From positions 118,977-182,976 of the forward strand of contig NZ_AOIV01000041.1 of NCBI RefSeq assembly GCF_000337095.1: DNA of 64,000 nt. Reading direction: 5' to 3'. Shown here one piece after another: positions 16,695-27,300 of this stretch. The notes under the pieces were generated by a model, which was not told the DNA's origin, searched no databases, and worked only from the letters and a program-made list of their open reading frames with translations. The stretch's first letter is position 1. Each line of letters starts with the position of its first letter. Source of the stretch: Halogeometricum pallidum JCM 14848 (GTDB taxonomy: Archaea; Halobacteriota; Halobacteria; Halobacteriales; Haloferacaceae). A program made the position numbers and the translations under genes.

Positions 16695-19202
16695 TTAGTC
16701 TGCGGACGTCTGCCACTTCCGCACCGTATCCGGTCCAACGCCGTCCATCAGGTCGGCTAAGGCGTCGGGTTCGGCCTCCTTCAGCGACGGCACGTCCTCG
16801 ACGCCGGCGGCCTTCAGTTTCTCCGCCGTCTTCTCGCCGATGCCCGTCACGCTCTCCAGTTGCGAGCCGTCGACCTGTTCGGCCTGATACTCTCTGTAGT
16901 TGCAGATGGGACAGCCGAGGTCCCACGGCTCCCTGTCGCTGTCCTCGTAGGTGATCTGAATCTTCGGCAGGTCGTGCTCCTCGCAGTCCTCGTCGGTCAC
17001 CTCGATGTCGCCGCGGCGCGGGAGGGGCAGCGAGTAATCGCAGTCGGGGTAGCGCGTGCAGCCGACCAGTCGAGAGCCGGAACGGAGCCGCTTTATCGCC
17101 AGTTCGCCGCCGTGTTCGTCGCCGCACTCCGGACAGACGCCGATGACGAGGTCCTCCTCCTCGTCGGCCTCCTCGGCCTTACAGAGCGGACAGCCGTGGA
17201 CGAACGTCTTCCGCCCGGCGAGCATCTTCACGTGGTTCAGGTCGTGTTCCTCGCAGGACTCCTCAAGGATGAGCGGCTTGCCCGTCGACGGCAGCGGCAG
17301 CGTGTACGTGCAGTCGGGGTAGCCGTCGCAACCGATGAAGTACGACCCGTGACGGCTCTTTCTTATGACCAGGTCGTGGTCGGACTCGGGGCACTGCCCG
17401 ACGGTCTTGTCCGCCTTCAGCGACTTCTGGAGGTGTTTGCCCACCTCGTCGCCGGACTCCATCAACCCCTCGAACACGCCTTCGAGAATCTCTCTGGACT
17501 CCTCGGTGACGTCGTCGAGGGTGGTCTCTCCGCGCGTGATGGCCTGCATGTCCTCCTCCAGTTGGGCGGTCATCTCCTCGCTCACGATGAGTTCGGCGAA
17601 CTCCTCGGACGCCTCGACGACGGCGCGGGCGAGTCGGGTCGGGCGCGGCGGGTCGCTCTCGATGTAGTTGCGGTCGTAGAGCTTCTGAATCACGTCGTGC
17701 CGCGTCGCCTTCGTCCCGATGCCCATCTGCTCCATCGTCTCGATGAGGCGCGACTGGCCGTAGCGGCGGGGCGGTTGCGTCTGCTTGGCCTCCATCTCCG
17801 TGTCCGTCACGGCGAGTTCCTCGCCCTCCTCCACGTCGGGGACGAACGACTCGCTGGAGTTAAAGTACGGGTACACCGCGTGGTAACCCTCTTTCACGAG
17901 GCGCTTGCCGTTGGCCTTCAGCGAGAGGCCGGCCGCATCGGCGACGACGCGCAGGTGCTCCCACTCGGCGGACTCCGCGACGGTGGCGAAGAAGCGCCGG
18001 ACGACGAGTTCGTACACCTCCCACTCGTCCTCTGTGAGGTCCGCGCGTGAGGGGAGTTCGCCCGTCGGGTGGATGGGCGGGTGGTCGGTCGTCTCGTTGT
18101 CGCCGGCGGTCGGTTCTATCTCCTCTTGGTCGAGGAGCGACTCCGCGTCCTCGGCGAACGTCCGGTTCGCGGTGAAGGCGTCGAGCAGTTCCCGCGGGTC
18201 GAGGTCCTCGGGGTAGACGGTGTTGTCCGTCCGCGGGTAGGTCATATAGCCCGCGGTGTAGAGGTCCTCCGCGATGCTCATCGCACGCTGGGCGGAGTAG
18301 CCGATGGACCCCGCGGCGCGGATGAACTGCGTCGTGTTGAACGGGGCCGGCGGGTCGTCCGTCCGGGTGCGGCGGCGGACCGAGGTGACCGTCGCCGTCT
18401 CCGCCCCTCGAAGCGTCTCGTACGCCGCCTCGGCGTCGTCGCCGTCCCAGACGCGTTCGGCTTCGTTGTCGTCCTCGTCAAGGTAGAAGTACTGCGCCTC
18501 GAACGACTCCGAGCCCTTCTCCAGGTCGGCGAACAGTTCCCAGTAGTCCTCGGGGTCGAACGCGTCTATCTCGCGTTCGCGGTCGACGATGAGTTTGAGG
18601 GTGGGCCCCTGCACCCGGCCGACGGAGATGAAGTCGTCGCCGAGTTGGCGCGCCGACAGCGAGAGGAATCGGGTGAGCGCCGCCCCCCACACCAGGTCGA
18701 CGATCTGTCTGGCCTCGCCCGCCGCGGCGAGGTTGAAGTCGAGTTCGTCGGGGTTCTCGAACGCCTCGGTCACCTCTCGTTGGGTGATAGAGGAGAAGCG
18801 CACCCGGTCGACGGGCACCTCCTCGTTGACCTCGCGGACGAGTTCGTACGCCTCCTTGCCGATGAGTTCCCCCTCGCGGTCGTAGTCGGTGGCGATGACG
18901 ACGCGGCGGGCGTTGCGGGAGAGTCGCCGCAGGGCGGCGACGATGTTCTCCTGCGTCGGGTGCTTGTCGATGGGCGCGTCGATGAGTTCCACCGGTTCGA
19001 CGTCGCGCCAGTCGTTGTACTCCGGCGGGAAGTCCACGCCGACGACGTGGCCCGACAGCCCGATGCAGCGTTTCCCCCCCCACTTGTAGACGTTCACGCC
19101 GTTGACGCGTTCGGCCTCCGCGGACTCGCCGCTCAGGATGTCGGCGATGCGCCGAGCGGCGTTGTCCTTCTCGGTGATGATCAGTTCCGGACCCTTACTC
19201 AT
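16695..19202 (-). CDS. topA: DNA topoisomerase I (type IA) with zinc ribbons and C-terminal HhH
   Basis: 835 residues from the ATG at 19202 (MSKGPELIITEKDNAARRIA). The Toprim domain (GLSGHVVG, IATDYDREGELIG) is followed by the type IA core with the catalytic Tyr322 in AGYMTYPRTDNT and the EMTAQLEEDM region. The C-terminus has several Cys-rich zinc-ribbon modules (GCDGYPDCTYTLPLP, CPLCK, CPECGDEHGGELAIK, CTRYPDCDYS, CPICNYREY). It ends in a helix-hairpin-helix pair (VTGIGEKTAEKLKAAGVED and the final VGPDTVRKW). It relaxes negative supercoils. The HhH tail may add DNA binding. It is followed on the same strand by the low-GC nuclease gene after 39 bp. Confidence 0.96.
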   Translation of the reverse strand: MSKGPELIITEKDNAARRIADILSGESAEAERVNGVNVYKWGGKRCIGLSGHVVGVDFPPEYNDWRDVEPVELIDAPIDKHPTQENIVAALRRLSRNARRVVIATDYDREGELIGKEAYELVREVNEEVPVDRVRFSSITQREVTEAFENPDELDFNLAAAGEARQIVDLVWGAALTRFLSLSARQLGDDFISVGRVQGPTLKLIVDREREIDAFDPEDYWELFADLEKGSESFEAQYFYLDEDDNEAERVWDGDDAEAAYETLRGAETATVTSVRRRTRTDDPPAPFNTTQFIRAAGSIGYSAQRAMSIAEDLYTAGYMTYPRTDNTVYPEDLDPRELLDAFTANRTFAEDAESLLDQEEIEPTAGDNETTDHPPIHPTGELPSRADLTEDEWEVYELVVRRFFATVAESAEWEHLRVVADAAGLSLKANGKRLVKEGYHAVYPYFNSSESFVPDVEEGEELAVTDTEMEAKQTQPPRRYGQSRLIETMEQMGIGTKATRHDVIQKLYDRNYIESDPPRPTRLARAVVEASEEFAELIVSEEMTAQLEEDMQAITRGETTLDDVTEESREILEGVFEGLMESGDEVGKHLQKSLKADKTVGQCPESDHDLVIRKSRHGSYFIGCDGYPDCTYTLPLPSTGKPLILEESCEEHDLNHVKMLAGRKTFVHGCPLCKAEEADEEEDLVIGVCPECGDEHGGELAIKRLRSGSRLVGCTRYPDCDYSLPLPRRGDIEVTDEDCEEHDLPKIQITYEDSDREPWDLGCPICNYREYQAEQVDGSQLESVTGIGEKTAEKLKAAGVEDVPSLKEAEPDALADLMDGVGPDTVRKWQTSAD

Positions 19203-19427
19203 TGGGCGGCGATATGCGAGGGTCCGGCCTAAAGCTTTCGCGGCGAATCGGCCCGAATCGGCGGCCAGCGCGGGCGTACGCGTGGGAGCGCGGATGGGCG
19301 AGCGACGCGGGCGGGCAACGTGTACGGGGGCCGCGAGCGGTCCGGGCGCGGCTTGGAAGGCGGACGAACCGGCAACGCGGCACCGATCCCCAACAGATAG
19401 GTGTCGACGCGCGGAGTGGACGCCACC

Positions 19428-20858
19428 GTGTCCGGACGAGAGAGCCGAATCGATATGACCGACGGAGCGGTGACGCCCAAACTCGTGTCGCTCTCGTGGC
19501 CCCTCGTCGCGGGCAACCTCCTCCAGACGTTCTACAATCTGGCCGATATGTTCTGGGTGGGCCGCGTCGGCCCCGAAGCCGTCGCCGCCGTCTCGCTCAT
19601 GTTCCCCACGGCGTGGATGTTCGTCTCCGTCGCCATGGGCGTCACCGCCGCGGCCGTCGCCCTCGTCTCCCAGCACGTCGGCGCGGGCGACGACCGGAGC
19701 GCCGAACGGGTCGTCGGGCAGACGCTCCTGCTCGCCGTCGGCGTCGGCATCCTCCTCGGTATCGTCGGCTACCTCGGCAGGCACCCCCTCCTCGCACTCA
19801 TCGGCGCACAGGGGCGCGTCTACGCCGAGGCCCTCGCCTACGCCGAGGTGCTGTTCGTCACGCTGCCGTTCACGTTCGTCTTCTTCGCCTTCCGGGCCGT
19901 CCTCCGCGGCGCAGGCGACACCCGCACCGCGATGTGGCTGGTCGTCGTCAGCGCCGGACTGAACGTCGTCTTGGACCCCGTGTTCATCCTCGGATGGGCG
20001 TGGGTCGAACCGATGGGGACGCGCGGCGCCGCCGTCGCCACCCTCCTCGCGCGAATCGTCGCCGCAGTCGCCGGCCTCGCTATCCTCCTCCACGGCGGGT
20101 GGGGCGCGCGCCTGCGCCTCCCCGACCTGCGGCCGGACCCGACGCTACTCCGGAAACTCGTCGACGTGGGGTATCCCGCGACGCTGGACGGCCTCGCGCG
20201 GAGTTTCGCGGCCGTCGCCCTCGCCGCACTCGTCGCCCGGTTCGGCGCGGTGGCCACCGCCGCCTACGGCATCGGCCTCCGCCTCATGTCCGTCTCGTGG
20301 ACCGTCTCGGGCGCCGTCGGCCAAGCCGCCGCGACGGGCGTCGGACAGAATCTCGGCGCGGACACGCCGGACCGGGCGGCGGAGGTGACGTGGAAGGCGA
20401 CGGCCGGGACGATGGCGATTCTCGGCGTCGCCGGCGCCGTCGTCTGGGCGATTCCGGCCGCCTTCATGCGCGTGTTCATCGACGACGCCGCCGTCGTCGA
20501 CGCGGGCGTCGAGATGCTCACCATCGTCGCGCCGTTCTGGGCCTTTTTGGGCGGGCTGATGGTGATTCAGGGGGCGTTCCGCGGCGCCGGGCGCACCCGC
20601 GTCTCGATGGCGCTCTCCCTGATTTCGCGGTGGGTCGTTCGCTTCCCGGCGGCGTTCGTCCTCGCCTACGTCCTCTCGTGGGGCGTCACCGGCCTCTGGT
20701 GGAGTCTGTCGCTGTCGGGCGTGGTGACGTTCGCCGTCGGATGCCTCTGGTTCCTCCGCGGCGGGTGGCGCTCCGCCGTCGTCGAGGGCGACGGGAGGGA
20801 CGGGGAGGAAGAAGACGGCATCGCCGACGGCGAGGAGTCGTCCTCGACGGCCGACTGA
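19428..20858 (+). CDS. MATE family efflux transporter
   Basis: 476 residues from the GTG at 19428 (MSGRESRIDMTDG); alternatives are the ATG at 19455 and a GTG at 19401. I prefer 19428 because MATE proteins usually keep a short 'RID-T-G' lead before the first helix. About twelve hydrophobic segments follow in two similar halves (LSWPLVAGNLLQTFYNLADMF and VGYPATLDGLARSF start them). A charged acidic tail ends the protein. MATE exporters use Na+ or H+ gradients to remove drugs or metabolites; the substrate is unknown. It is divergent from topA. Confidence 0.92.
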   Translation: MSGRESRIDMTDGAVTPKLVSLSWPLVAGNLLQTFYNLADMFWVGRVGPEAVAAVSLMFPTAWMFVSVAMGVTAAAVALVSQHVGAGDDRSAERVVGQTLLLAVGVGILLGIVGYLGRHPLLALIGAQGRVYAEALAYAEVLFVTLPFTFVFFAFRAVLRGAGDTRTAMWLVVVSAGLNVVLDPVFILGWAWVEPMGTRGAAVATLLARIVAAVAGLAILLHGGWGARLRLPDLRPDPTLLRKLVDVGYPATLDGLARSFAAVALAALVARFGAVATAAYGIGLRLMSVSWTVSGAVGQAAATGVGQNLGADTPDRAAEVTWKATAGTMAILGVAGAVVWAIPAAFMRVFIDDAAVVDAGVEMLTIVAPFWAFLGGLMVIQGAFRGAGRTRVSMALSLISRWVVRFPAAFVLAYVLSWGVTGLWWSLSLSGVVTFAVGCLWFLRGGWRSAVVEGDGRDGEEEDGIADGEESSSTAD

Positions 20859-20944
20859 GTCTCCCTCCGCGTCGCGGTTCCGGACGCCGGACTGTCCGGC
20901 GAATCCCGGAAAACGGCCAAGTGTCCGACGGTCGAACGGTACGT

Positions 20945-21127
20945 ATGTCCCACACGCCGGACCTTCCCGAACGGTACGTCTGCGAGAGTTGCCACGCTGT
21001 CTACGCCGGCACCGTCGTCGACAGCGACGGCGAGACGCACGAGTTCGCCGCGCCGGACCAGTGCGCCGCCTGCGGGTCGACGGCGTTCGTCCCGATAGAG
21101 CAGTACATCTACGACATGAAGGCGTGA
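20945..21127 (+). CDS. Small zinc-ribbon protein
   Basis: 60 residues. Two CxxC pairs (YVCESCHAVYAG and DQCAACGSTAF) form a probable zinc ribbon, and the end is EQYIYDMKA. Many haloarchaeal genomes encode such short zinc-finger proteins; their roles are largely unknown and no specific function is proposed. The ATG at 20945 follows a gap of 86 bp after the MATE gene, so it could be cotranscribed or have its own promoter. The stop is 73 bp before the convergent gatB gene. Confidence 0.8.
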   Translation: MSHTPDLPERYVCESCHAVYAGTVVDSDGETHEFAAPDQCAACGSTAFVPIEQYIYDMKA

Positions 21128-21200
21128 GGCGTCCGCGGACGGCGGCCGGAGTCCGCTGGTAACGGAGCAAACGCGCCGAGAGAACGGAGGCGGCGCCTCG

Positions 21201-22691
21201 TTACTCGTCCAGACGCTCGCGGAGCATCCCGTTCACGTCGCCCGGGTCGGCGCTTCCGCCCGTCTTCTGCATCACCTGTCCGACGAGGAAGTTGATGGCG
21301 CCGCCCTCCCCTGCGTGATAATCTTCGACGGCGTCGGGGTTCTCCTCGATGGCCTCTTCGACGGCACTGACGACTTCGTCGTCGTCGGCCGCGCCGAGGC
21401 CCTCCTCCTCGACGATTTCGTCGGGCGCGTCGCCCTCGTCGAGCATCCCGCGGAGCACTATCTCCTCGGCGTTTTTCGTCGTAATCTCCCCCTCCGCGAC
21501 GAGTTCGACCAGTCGGGTGAACTGGTCGAGGCGGTCGGAGACATCGGTAATCGACATATCGCGGTAGTTGAGTTCGCCGAGGAGGTTGTCCGCCACCCAC
21601 GTCGCCGCGAGGTCCGGGTCGAACTGGTCGGCCACGTCCTCGTAGAAGTCCGCCACCTCCTTCGTGGAGGTGAGCTTCGAGGCCGACTCCGCGTCGAGAC
21701 CGTACTCCTCGCGGAAGCGCTCGCGGCGGGCGTCGGGGAGTTCGGGGATGGCTATCTCCGCTTTCCAGTCGGCGACTTCGAGGGGCGGCAGGTCCGCCTC
21801 CCGGAAGTACCGGTAATCCTTCTCCTCTTCCTTCGAGCGCATCGAGACCGTGATTCCCCGGGATTCGTCCCAGTGGCGCGTCTCCTGCTCGACGCCGCGG
21901 CCGCGGGAGATGGCGTTCTTCTGTCGGGTCACCTCGTAGGCCAGGGCCTTCTCGGCGCCCTTGTGACTGGAGATGTTCTTCACTTCGGTCCGGTTCGCCT
22001 TCGCCAGCGTCTCCCCGGAGATTTCGCCGCCCTCGCCCACCTCGTCGTCGGGCACCATCGAGATGTTCGCGTCGATGCGGAGCGACCCGTCGCGCGTCGC
22101 GTCGAACACGCCGAGGTACTCCAGCACCTCCTCCAACTTCGCGAGGAACGCGCGCGTCTCCTGCGGACTGCGGAAGTCCGGTTCCGTCACGATTTCCATC
22201 AGGGGCGTCCCCGCGCGGTTGTAGTTGACGAGCGTGTAGTCGGCGGTGTCGATGCTGCCGCCCTTGTGCTGGAGGCTCCCGGGGTCCTCTTCGAGGTGGG
22301 CGCGTTCGATGCCGACTTCGCGGCGGTTCCCCTCGACGGACACCTCCAACGTCCCGTCCGAGCAGATGGGAGCGTCGTACTGGGTTATCTGGAAGTTCTT
22401 CGGCAGGTCGGGGTAGTAGTAGTTCTTCCGGTGAAAGCGGGTGTGCTCGGCGACGGTGGCGTCGAGCGCTTTCCCCACCTTCACGGCGGCCTCGACGGCG
22501 CCTTCGTTCAGGACGGGAAGCGCGCCCGGCAGACCCAGGCAGACGGGACACGTCCGCGTGTTCGGTTCCTCGTCCTCGGCCGCGTCGGTCGAACACCCGC
22601 AGAATATCTTGGTGTCCGTTTCGAGCTGGACGTGGACCTCCAGCCCGATGACGGTGGCGAGGTCGCGCTGAGAGAGCGCCTTCGCGGTCAT
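21201..22691 (-). CDS. gatB: Asp-tRNA(Asn)/Glu-tRNA(Gln) amidotransferase subunit B
   Basis: 496 residues, normal length. The signature DYTLVNYNRAGTPLMEIVTE lies near residue 155, the N-terminal VIGLEVHVQLETDTKIFCGC and CPVCLGLPGALPVLN carry the conserved Cys residues, and the C-terminal YqeY-like tail ends GQVMQKTGGSADPG. GatB is the kinase/tRNA-binding part of GatCAB, which converts mischarged Asp-tRNA(Asn) to Asn-tRNA(Asn). GatA and GatC are not in the window. The non-discriminating AspRS at 13016-14320 makes its likely substrate. Confidence 0.96.
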   Translation of the reverse strand: MTAKALSQRDLATVIGLEVHVQLETDTKIFCGCSTDAAEDEEPNTRTCPVCLGLPGALPVLNEGAVEAAVKVGKALDATVAEHTRFHRKNYYYPDLPKNFQITQYDAPICSDGTLEVSVEGNRREVGIERAHLEEDPGSLQHKGGSIDTADYTLVNYNRAGTPLMEIVTEPDFRSPQETRAFLAKLEEVLEYLGVFDATRDGSLRIDANISMVPDDEVGEGGEISGETLAKANRTEVKNISSHKGAEKALAYEVTRQKNAISRGRGVEQETRHWDESRGITVSMRSKEEEKDYRYFREADLPPLEVADWKAEIAIPELPDARRERFREEYGLDAESASKLTSTKEVADFYEDVADQFDPDLAATWVADNLLGELNYRDMSITDVSDRLDQFTRLVELVAEGEITTKNAEEIVLRGMLDEGDAPDEIVEEEGLGAADDDEVVSAVEEAIEENPDAVEDYHAGEGGAINFLVGQVMQKTGGSADPGDVNGMLRERLDE

Positions 22692-22812
22692 TAGGCGCGA
22701 TTTGGCGGCGCGCGGCTAAAGACTAACGGGAACGCTCCGAACGACCCCGCCGAACTCATCTCAGCCGAACGCAAATTATTCACAGCAGTACGGTAATGGC
22801 CCACCGAGACAG

Positions 22813-23640
22813 ATGCCCTACCCGTTCGGTTCGCCGCCCGTCGAAGTCGTCCGCGACGCGGCGTTCGCCTCGCCGTCGGAGGGGATCCTCTCGCTCGACG
22901 TCTACCTGCCCGTCGGAGGGAGAGACGGAGACGGCGGTGCGCGCCGAGCGCTCGTCGTCCTCCTGCACGGCGGCGGGTGGCGCGCGGGCGATAAAGCCGA
23001 CCTGCGGGACGCGGCGTTCGCCCTCGCGGAGCGACGGTTCGCCTGCGCCGTCCCGAACTTCCGCGGCAGCGACGAGGCGACGTTCCCGGCGCAGATTCGC
23101 GACGTGAAGGCGGCGATTCGGTGGTGCCGCGCGAACGCGGACGCCCTCGGCGTCGACCCCGAGCGAATCGCCGCGTTCGGCCCGTCGACGGGGGCGCACC
23201 TCGCCGTCCTCGCGGCGCTCTCGGCCGACGACCCCCGGTTCGCCCCCGACCCGGCGCACGTCTCCGACGCCGTCTCCGAGGCGTCCGACGCCCTCGCGGC
23301 GGCCGTCGGCGTCGCCGGCCTGTACAACTTCGAGCACACGCCCGAACGGGCCGAACTCGCGGCGTTCCTGGGCGGGTCGCGGAGCGACGCGCCGGAACGC
23401 TACGAACTCGCCTCCCCGTCCTCGCACCTCGGCGGCGGCCCGCCGATTCTCCTGCTTCACGGCGCCGACGACGACGTGGTTCCCGCGATGGCCTCCGAAC
23501 TGTTCTACGACGGACTGGAGGAGGCGGACGTCGAGGCGGAGTGCGTCGTCGCCGACGGGGTGGGACACGACGTACTCGGCGAGCAGTTCGAGTGGGCCGT
23601 CGACTGGACCGAGGGGTTTCTCGACCGACATCTCCGCTGA
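22813..23640 (+). CDS. Alpha/beta hydrolase (esterase/lipase-like)
   Basis: 275 residues. The oxyanion motif HGGGWRAGDK (about residues 57-66) precedes the nucleophile elbow FGPSTGAHLA with Ser125. A late Asp (LLLHGADDDVVPAM) and His (GVGHDVLGEQ) complete the triad. The HGGG motif places it with hormone-sensitive-lipase or BD-FAE-like enzymes acting on short esters. No signal peptide is visible, so it is probably cytoplasmic. The ATG at 22813 precedes MPYPFGSPPVEVV. It is divergent from gatB across 121 bp. The substrate is unknown. Confidence 0.9.
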   Translation: MPYPFGSPPVEVVRDAAFASPSEGILSLDVYLPVGGRDGDGGARRALVVLLHGGGWRAGDKADLRDAAFALAERRFACAVPNFRGSDEATFPAQIRDVKAAIRWCRANADALGVDPERIAAFGPSTGAHLAVLAALSADDPRFAPDPAHVSDAVSEASDALAAAVGVAGLYNFEHTPERAELAAFLGGSRSDAPERYELASPSSHLGGGPPILLLHGADDDVVPAMASELFYDGLEEADVEAECVVADGVGHDVLGEQFEWAVDWTEGFLDRHLR

Positions 23641-23739
23641 CGGCGTCGCAGTCTCCCGGTTTACCGTCGACTCCGGTCGGGATGCGTCGCCTCTTTCTGT
23701 TCGATATCTATCATTTAACGACTATATGTCTGACGCACG

Positions 23740-23745
23740 TTTATG
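23740..23745 (+). promoter_or_regulatory. TATA-like element before the coiled-coil/smc cluster
   Basis: TTTATG is centred about 28 bp upstream of the ATG at 23770, in an AT-rich stretch that follows the hydrolase gene. The spacing fits a leaderless transcript that could also carry smc and scpA. Confidence 0.45.
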
Positions 23746-23769
23746 TGTCCACGGACGGGGATAACACGC

Positions 23770-24291
23770 ATGAGTAACCGGGTGGAGGAACTCGAATCGA
23801 AAGTCGCGGAACTCCAAGCCGCCGTGAACGGACTGACCGAGGAACTGGTCGAGACGAAAGAACGGGTGCGCCTGCTCGAAGACCAGGTGGAAGTCGACCT
23901 CACCACCGGGACCCGCCCCGTTGGCCACGCCCCCGCCCAGCCCGAGGAGCCGGAAACGGAGTCGGAGTCGACGCCGACGCCGGAACCGGAGTCGAGCGAG
24001 GCCGACGCGGCCGCCGACGGCGGAAACGTCGACGAGAACGAACCCAGCCTCCGCGAGTCGCCCGCGCAGGCGCAGTCGCGCGCCGAGACGTCCGCTCAGC
24101 CCTCCGACGACGCGAGCTTCATCGACGCCGACGCGCCGAAAGACTCGCCCGCGGCCCCCGACGACCCCTCCGACGACGCCGCCGAGGCGGAACCGACCGA
24201 CCCCGCGGACGACGAAGTCAAGTCCGAGGAGTCCGAGACTACCGACGAGGCAGAGTCCGCAGAAGACGACAGCGATATCATCGTCGCGTAA
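23770..24291 (+). CDS. Coiled-coil protein with long acidic disordered tail, in smc cluster
   Basis: 173 residues from the ATG at 23770 (MSNRVEELESKVAELQ). The first 45 residues form a leucine-heptad coiled coil (VEELESKVAELQAAVNGLTE then VRLLEDQVEVDL). The rest is a low-complexity Glu/Asp/Pro/Ser/Ala stretch ending DDSDIIVA. I recall a haloarchaeal family of this shape next to smc. It stands 30 bp before smc and is probably cotranscribed. An accessory role with condensin is suggested only by position; it does not resemble ScpB. Function is unknown. Confidence 0.8.
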   Translation: MSNRVEELESKVAELQAAVNGLTEELVETKERVRLLEDQVEVDLTTGTRPVGHAPAQPEEPETESESTPTPEPESSEADAAADGGNVDENEPSLRESPAQAQSRAETSAQPSDDASFIDADAPKDSPAAPDDPSDDAAEAEPTDPADDEVKSEESETTDEAESAEDDSDIIVA

Positions 24292-24321
24292 CTGGGTGGC
24301 TCTGTCCCCCGCGAGCAACCC

Positions 24322-27300
24322 ATGCATATCAAAGAGCTCGTCCTTGACGGTTTCAAGAGCTTCGGGCGTAAGACCCGGATTCCGTTCTACGAGGACTTCA
24401 CGGTAGTTACCGGCCCCAACGGGTCGGGCAAGTCGAACATCATCGACGGCGTGCTGTTCGCGCTCGGACTCGCCCGCACGAGGGGCATCCGAGCGGAGAA
24501 ACTGACTGACCTCATCTACAACCCCGGCCACGCCGACGACGCCGAGGGCGGCGGCGGCACCAAGGAAGCGAGCGTCACCGTCGTCCTCGACAACGCTGAC
24601 GGCAAACTCGACCGCTCGCAGGTGGTCAACGCCGCCGGCAGCGACGACGTGGGCGACGTCTCCGAGATTCGCGTCAAGCGACGCGTGAAGGAGACGGACG
24701 ACAACTACTACTCGTACTACTATCTCAACGGCCGCTCCTGCAACCTCTCGGATATTCAGGACCTCCTCGCGCAGGCCGGCATCACGCCGGAGGGCTACAA
24801 CGTCGTGATGCAGGGCGACGTGACGGAGATAATCAACATGACCCCCTACCAGCGGCGGGGCATCATCGACGAGATAGCCGGCGTCGCGGAGTTCGACGCG
24901 AAGAAGGAGGACGCCTTCGGCGAACTCGACGCCGTCGAGGAGCGGATAGAGGAGGCCGACCTGCGGATCGAAGAGAAGCGGGGCCGCCTCGACCGCCTCG
25001 AAGACGAACGCGAGACGGCGCTGAAATACCAGTCGCTCCGCGAGGAGCGAGAGGAGTACGAGGGCTTCCTGAAGGCCGCCGAACTCGAAGACAAGCGCGC
25101 CGACTTGGAGAAGACCGAGTCGAAGGCCGAAAAGCGCGAGGCGAAACTCGATTCGCTGCGCGAGGAACTCGACACGCGGCAGGGGAAGGTCTCCCGCCTC
25201 GAGGGCGAGTTGGAGGAGCTCTCGAAGGAGATAGAGCGGAAGGGCGAGGACGAGCAGCTTCGGATAAAATCCGAGATCGAGTCGGTCAAAGGCGAAATCG
25301 ACAGGCTGGAGAACGCCGTCGAGGCCGCCGAGGACCGCATCGACGACGCCGAGACCGAGCGGCGAAAGGCGTTCGTCGAACTCGACCGCAAGCAGGAGAA
25401 GATAGACGACGTGGGCGACGACATCCGCGCCGTCAAGGTCGAGAAGGCGTCGGTCAAATCCGAGATACAGTCGAGAGAGACCGACCTCGCCGAAGTCGAG
25501 GCCGAGATAGCCAGCGTCGACACCGAGTTCGACGAACTGAAAGAGGACCTCGCCGAGAAGAAATCCGAGTTGGAGGAGCTGAAGACCGAGCGGAACGACC
25601 TCCAACGGGAGAAAGACCGCCTCTTGGACGACACGCGCCGGCGCTCCTCGGAGATATCCGAGACGCAGGAGAAGATAGAGGAGATACGCGAGGAACTGCC
25701 GGAACTGAAGGCGTCGCTGTCGGACCTACACTCGGAACTCGACAAGGCCGAGAAGAACAAAGCGAAGATAGACGGCGTCATTGAGGACCTCCGAGACGAG
25801 CGGTCGGACCTGAAAGACGACTTAGACGAGGTCGAAGAGGACCTCCGCTCGAAGCAGTCCGAGTACGCCGAACTCGAAGCGCGCGCGGGCGAGGACGGCG
25901 ACGCGTCGTGGCCGCGCGCGGTGACGACCATCCTCAACTCCGGGCGGTCGGGCGTCCACGGCACCGTCGGCCAACTCGGCTCGGTGCCCGGCGAGTACGC
26001 CACCGCCTGCGAGACGGCCGCCGGCGGTCGCCTCGCGCACGTCGTCGTCGACGACGACGGCGTCGGCTCCGACTGCATCGACTACCTGAAATCGCGGAAC
26101 GCCGGTCGGGCGACGTTCCTCCCCATCACGAAGATGGACGACCGCGGCCTGCCGAGCAAGCCGAACGACCCGGGCGTCGTCGGCTTCGCGCGAAACATCG
26201 TCGAGTACGACGCGCAGTACGAGCCCATCTTCTCCTACGTGCTCGGGTCGACGCTGGTCGTCGAGGACATGGAGACCGCCCGGTCGCTGATGGGCGACTT
26301 CCGGATGGTGACGCTCGACGGCGACCTAGTTGAGCGCTCCGGCGCGATGACGGGCGGGTCGGGCGGCGGCTCCCGGTACTCGTTCTCGAAGTCGGGGTCC
26401 GGCCGACTCGAACGCCTCGCCACCGAAATCTCCTCGCTGGAGGACGACCGCCGCGAACTGCAGAGCGAGATACGCGACGTGGAGTCGCGGTTGGACGACG
26501 CCCGCGAGAAGGCCTCCGACGCCGCCGACCGGGTCCGCTCCGTCGAGGGCGACATCGACCGCGCCGAGGCCGACGTAGAGGAGAAGGAAGCGGAGATAGA
26601 CCGCCTCGAAGACCGCATCGAGGAGTTGCGCGAGGAGCGAGCCGACGTCGACGAGGAGATGCAGTCGCTGGACGCCGACATCGACTCGCTGAACGCCGAC
26701 GTCGCGGACGCGGAGTCCGACATCGACGACCTCGAATCCGAACTGCAGGATTCTGAGATTCCCGAACTGACGGCGAAGGCGGACGAGATACGCGCCGACA
26801 TCGACGAGAAGGAGGCGCGGATGGACGAACTCGACGGTCGCCTCAACGAACTCCAGTTGGAGAAGGAGTACGCAGAGGACGCCATCGAGGAGTTGAACGA
26901 GACGGTCGAGAGCGCACAGGAGCGGAAGGCCGACGCCCGCGACACCGTCCGCGAGAAGGAGGCGGAAATCGAGGCGAAAGCGGAGACGCTCGAGGAGAAA
27001 CGCGAGGCCGTCTCCGACCTCGAAGACGAGTTGAAGGAGCTCAAATCCGAGCGCTCGGAGCTCCGAGCGGACGTGCGCGAGGCCAAGAGCGAACGCGACG
27101 AACAGCGCGATAAGGTCGACCGCGCGGAGTCCCGTGTGGAGAACCTGCGCGAGAGCGCCGAGCGCCTCGCCTGGGAGATAGACGAACTCGAATCGGAGGT
27201 GGGCGAGTACGACCCCGAGGCGATACCCGACCACGAGGAGGTCGAGGCGAACATCGAGGAACTCACCGACGAGATGGAGGCGCTCGAACCGGTCAACATG

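Noticed and set aside
23722-25605. A 627-codon frame on the minus strand over the smc 5' half
   Set aside because: Antisense shadow of the smc coiled coils; no domain and an overlap with the coiled-coil gene.
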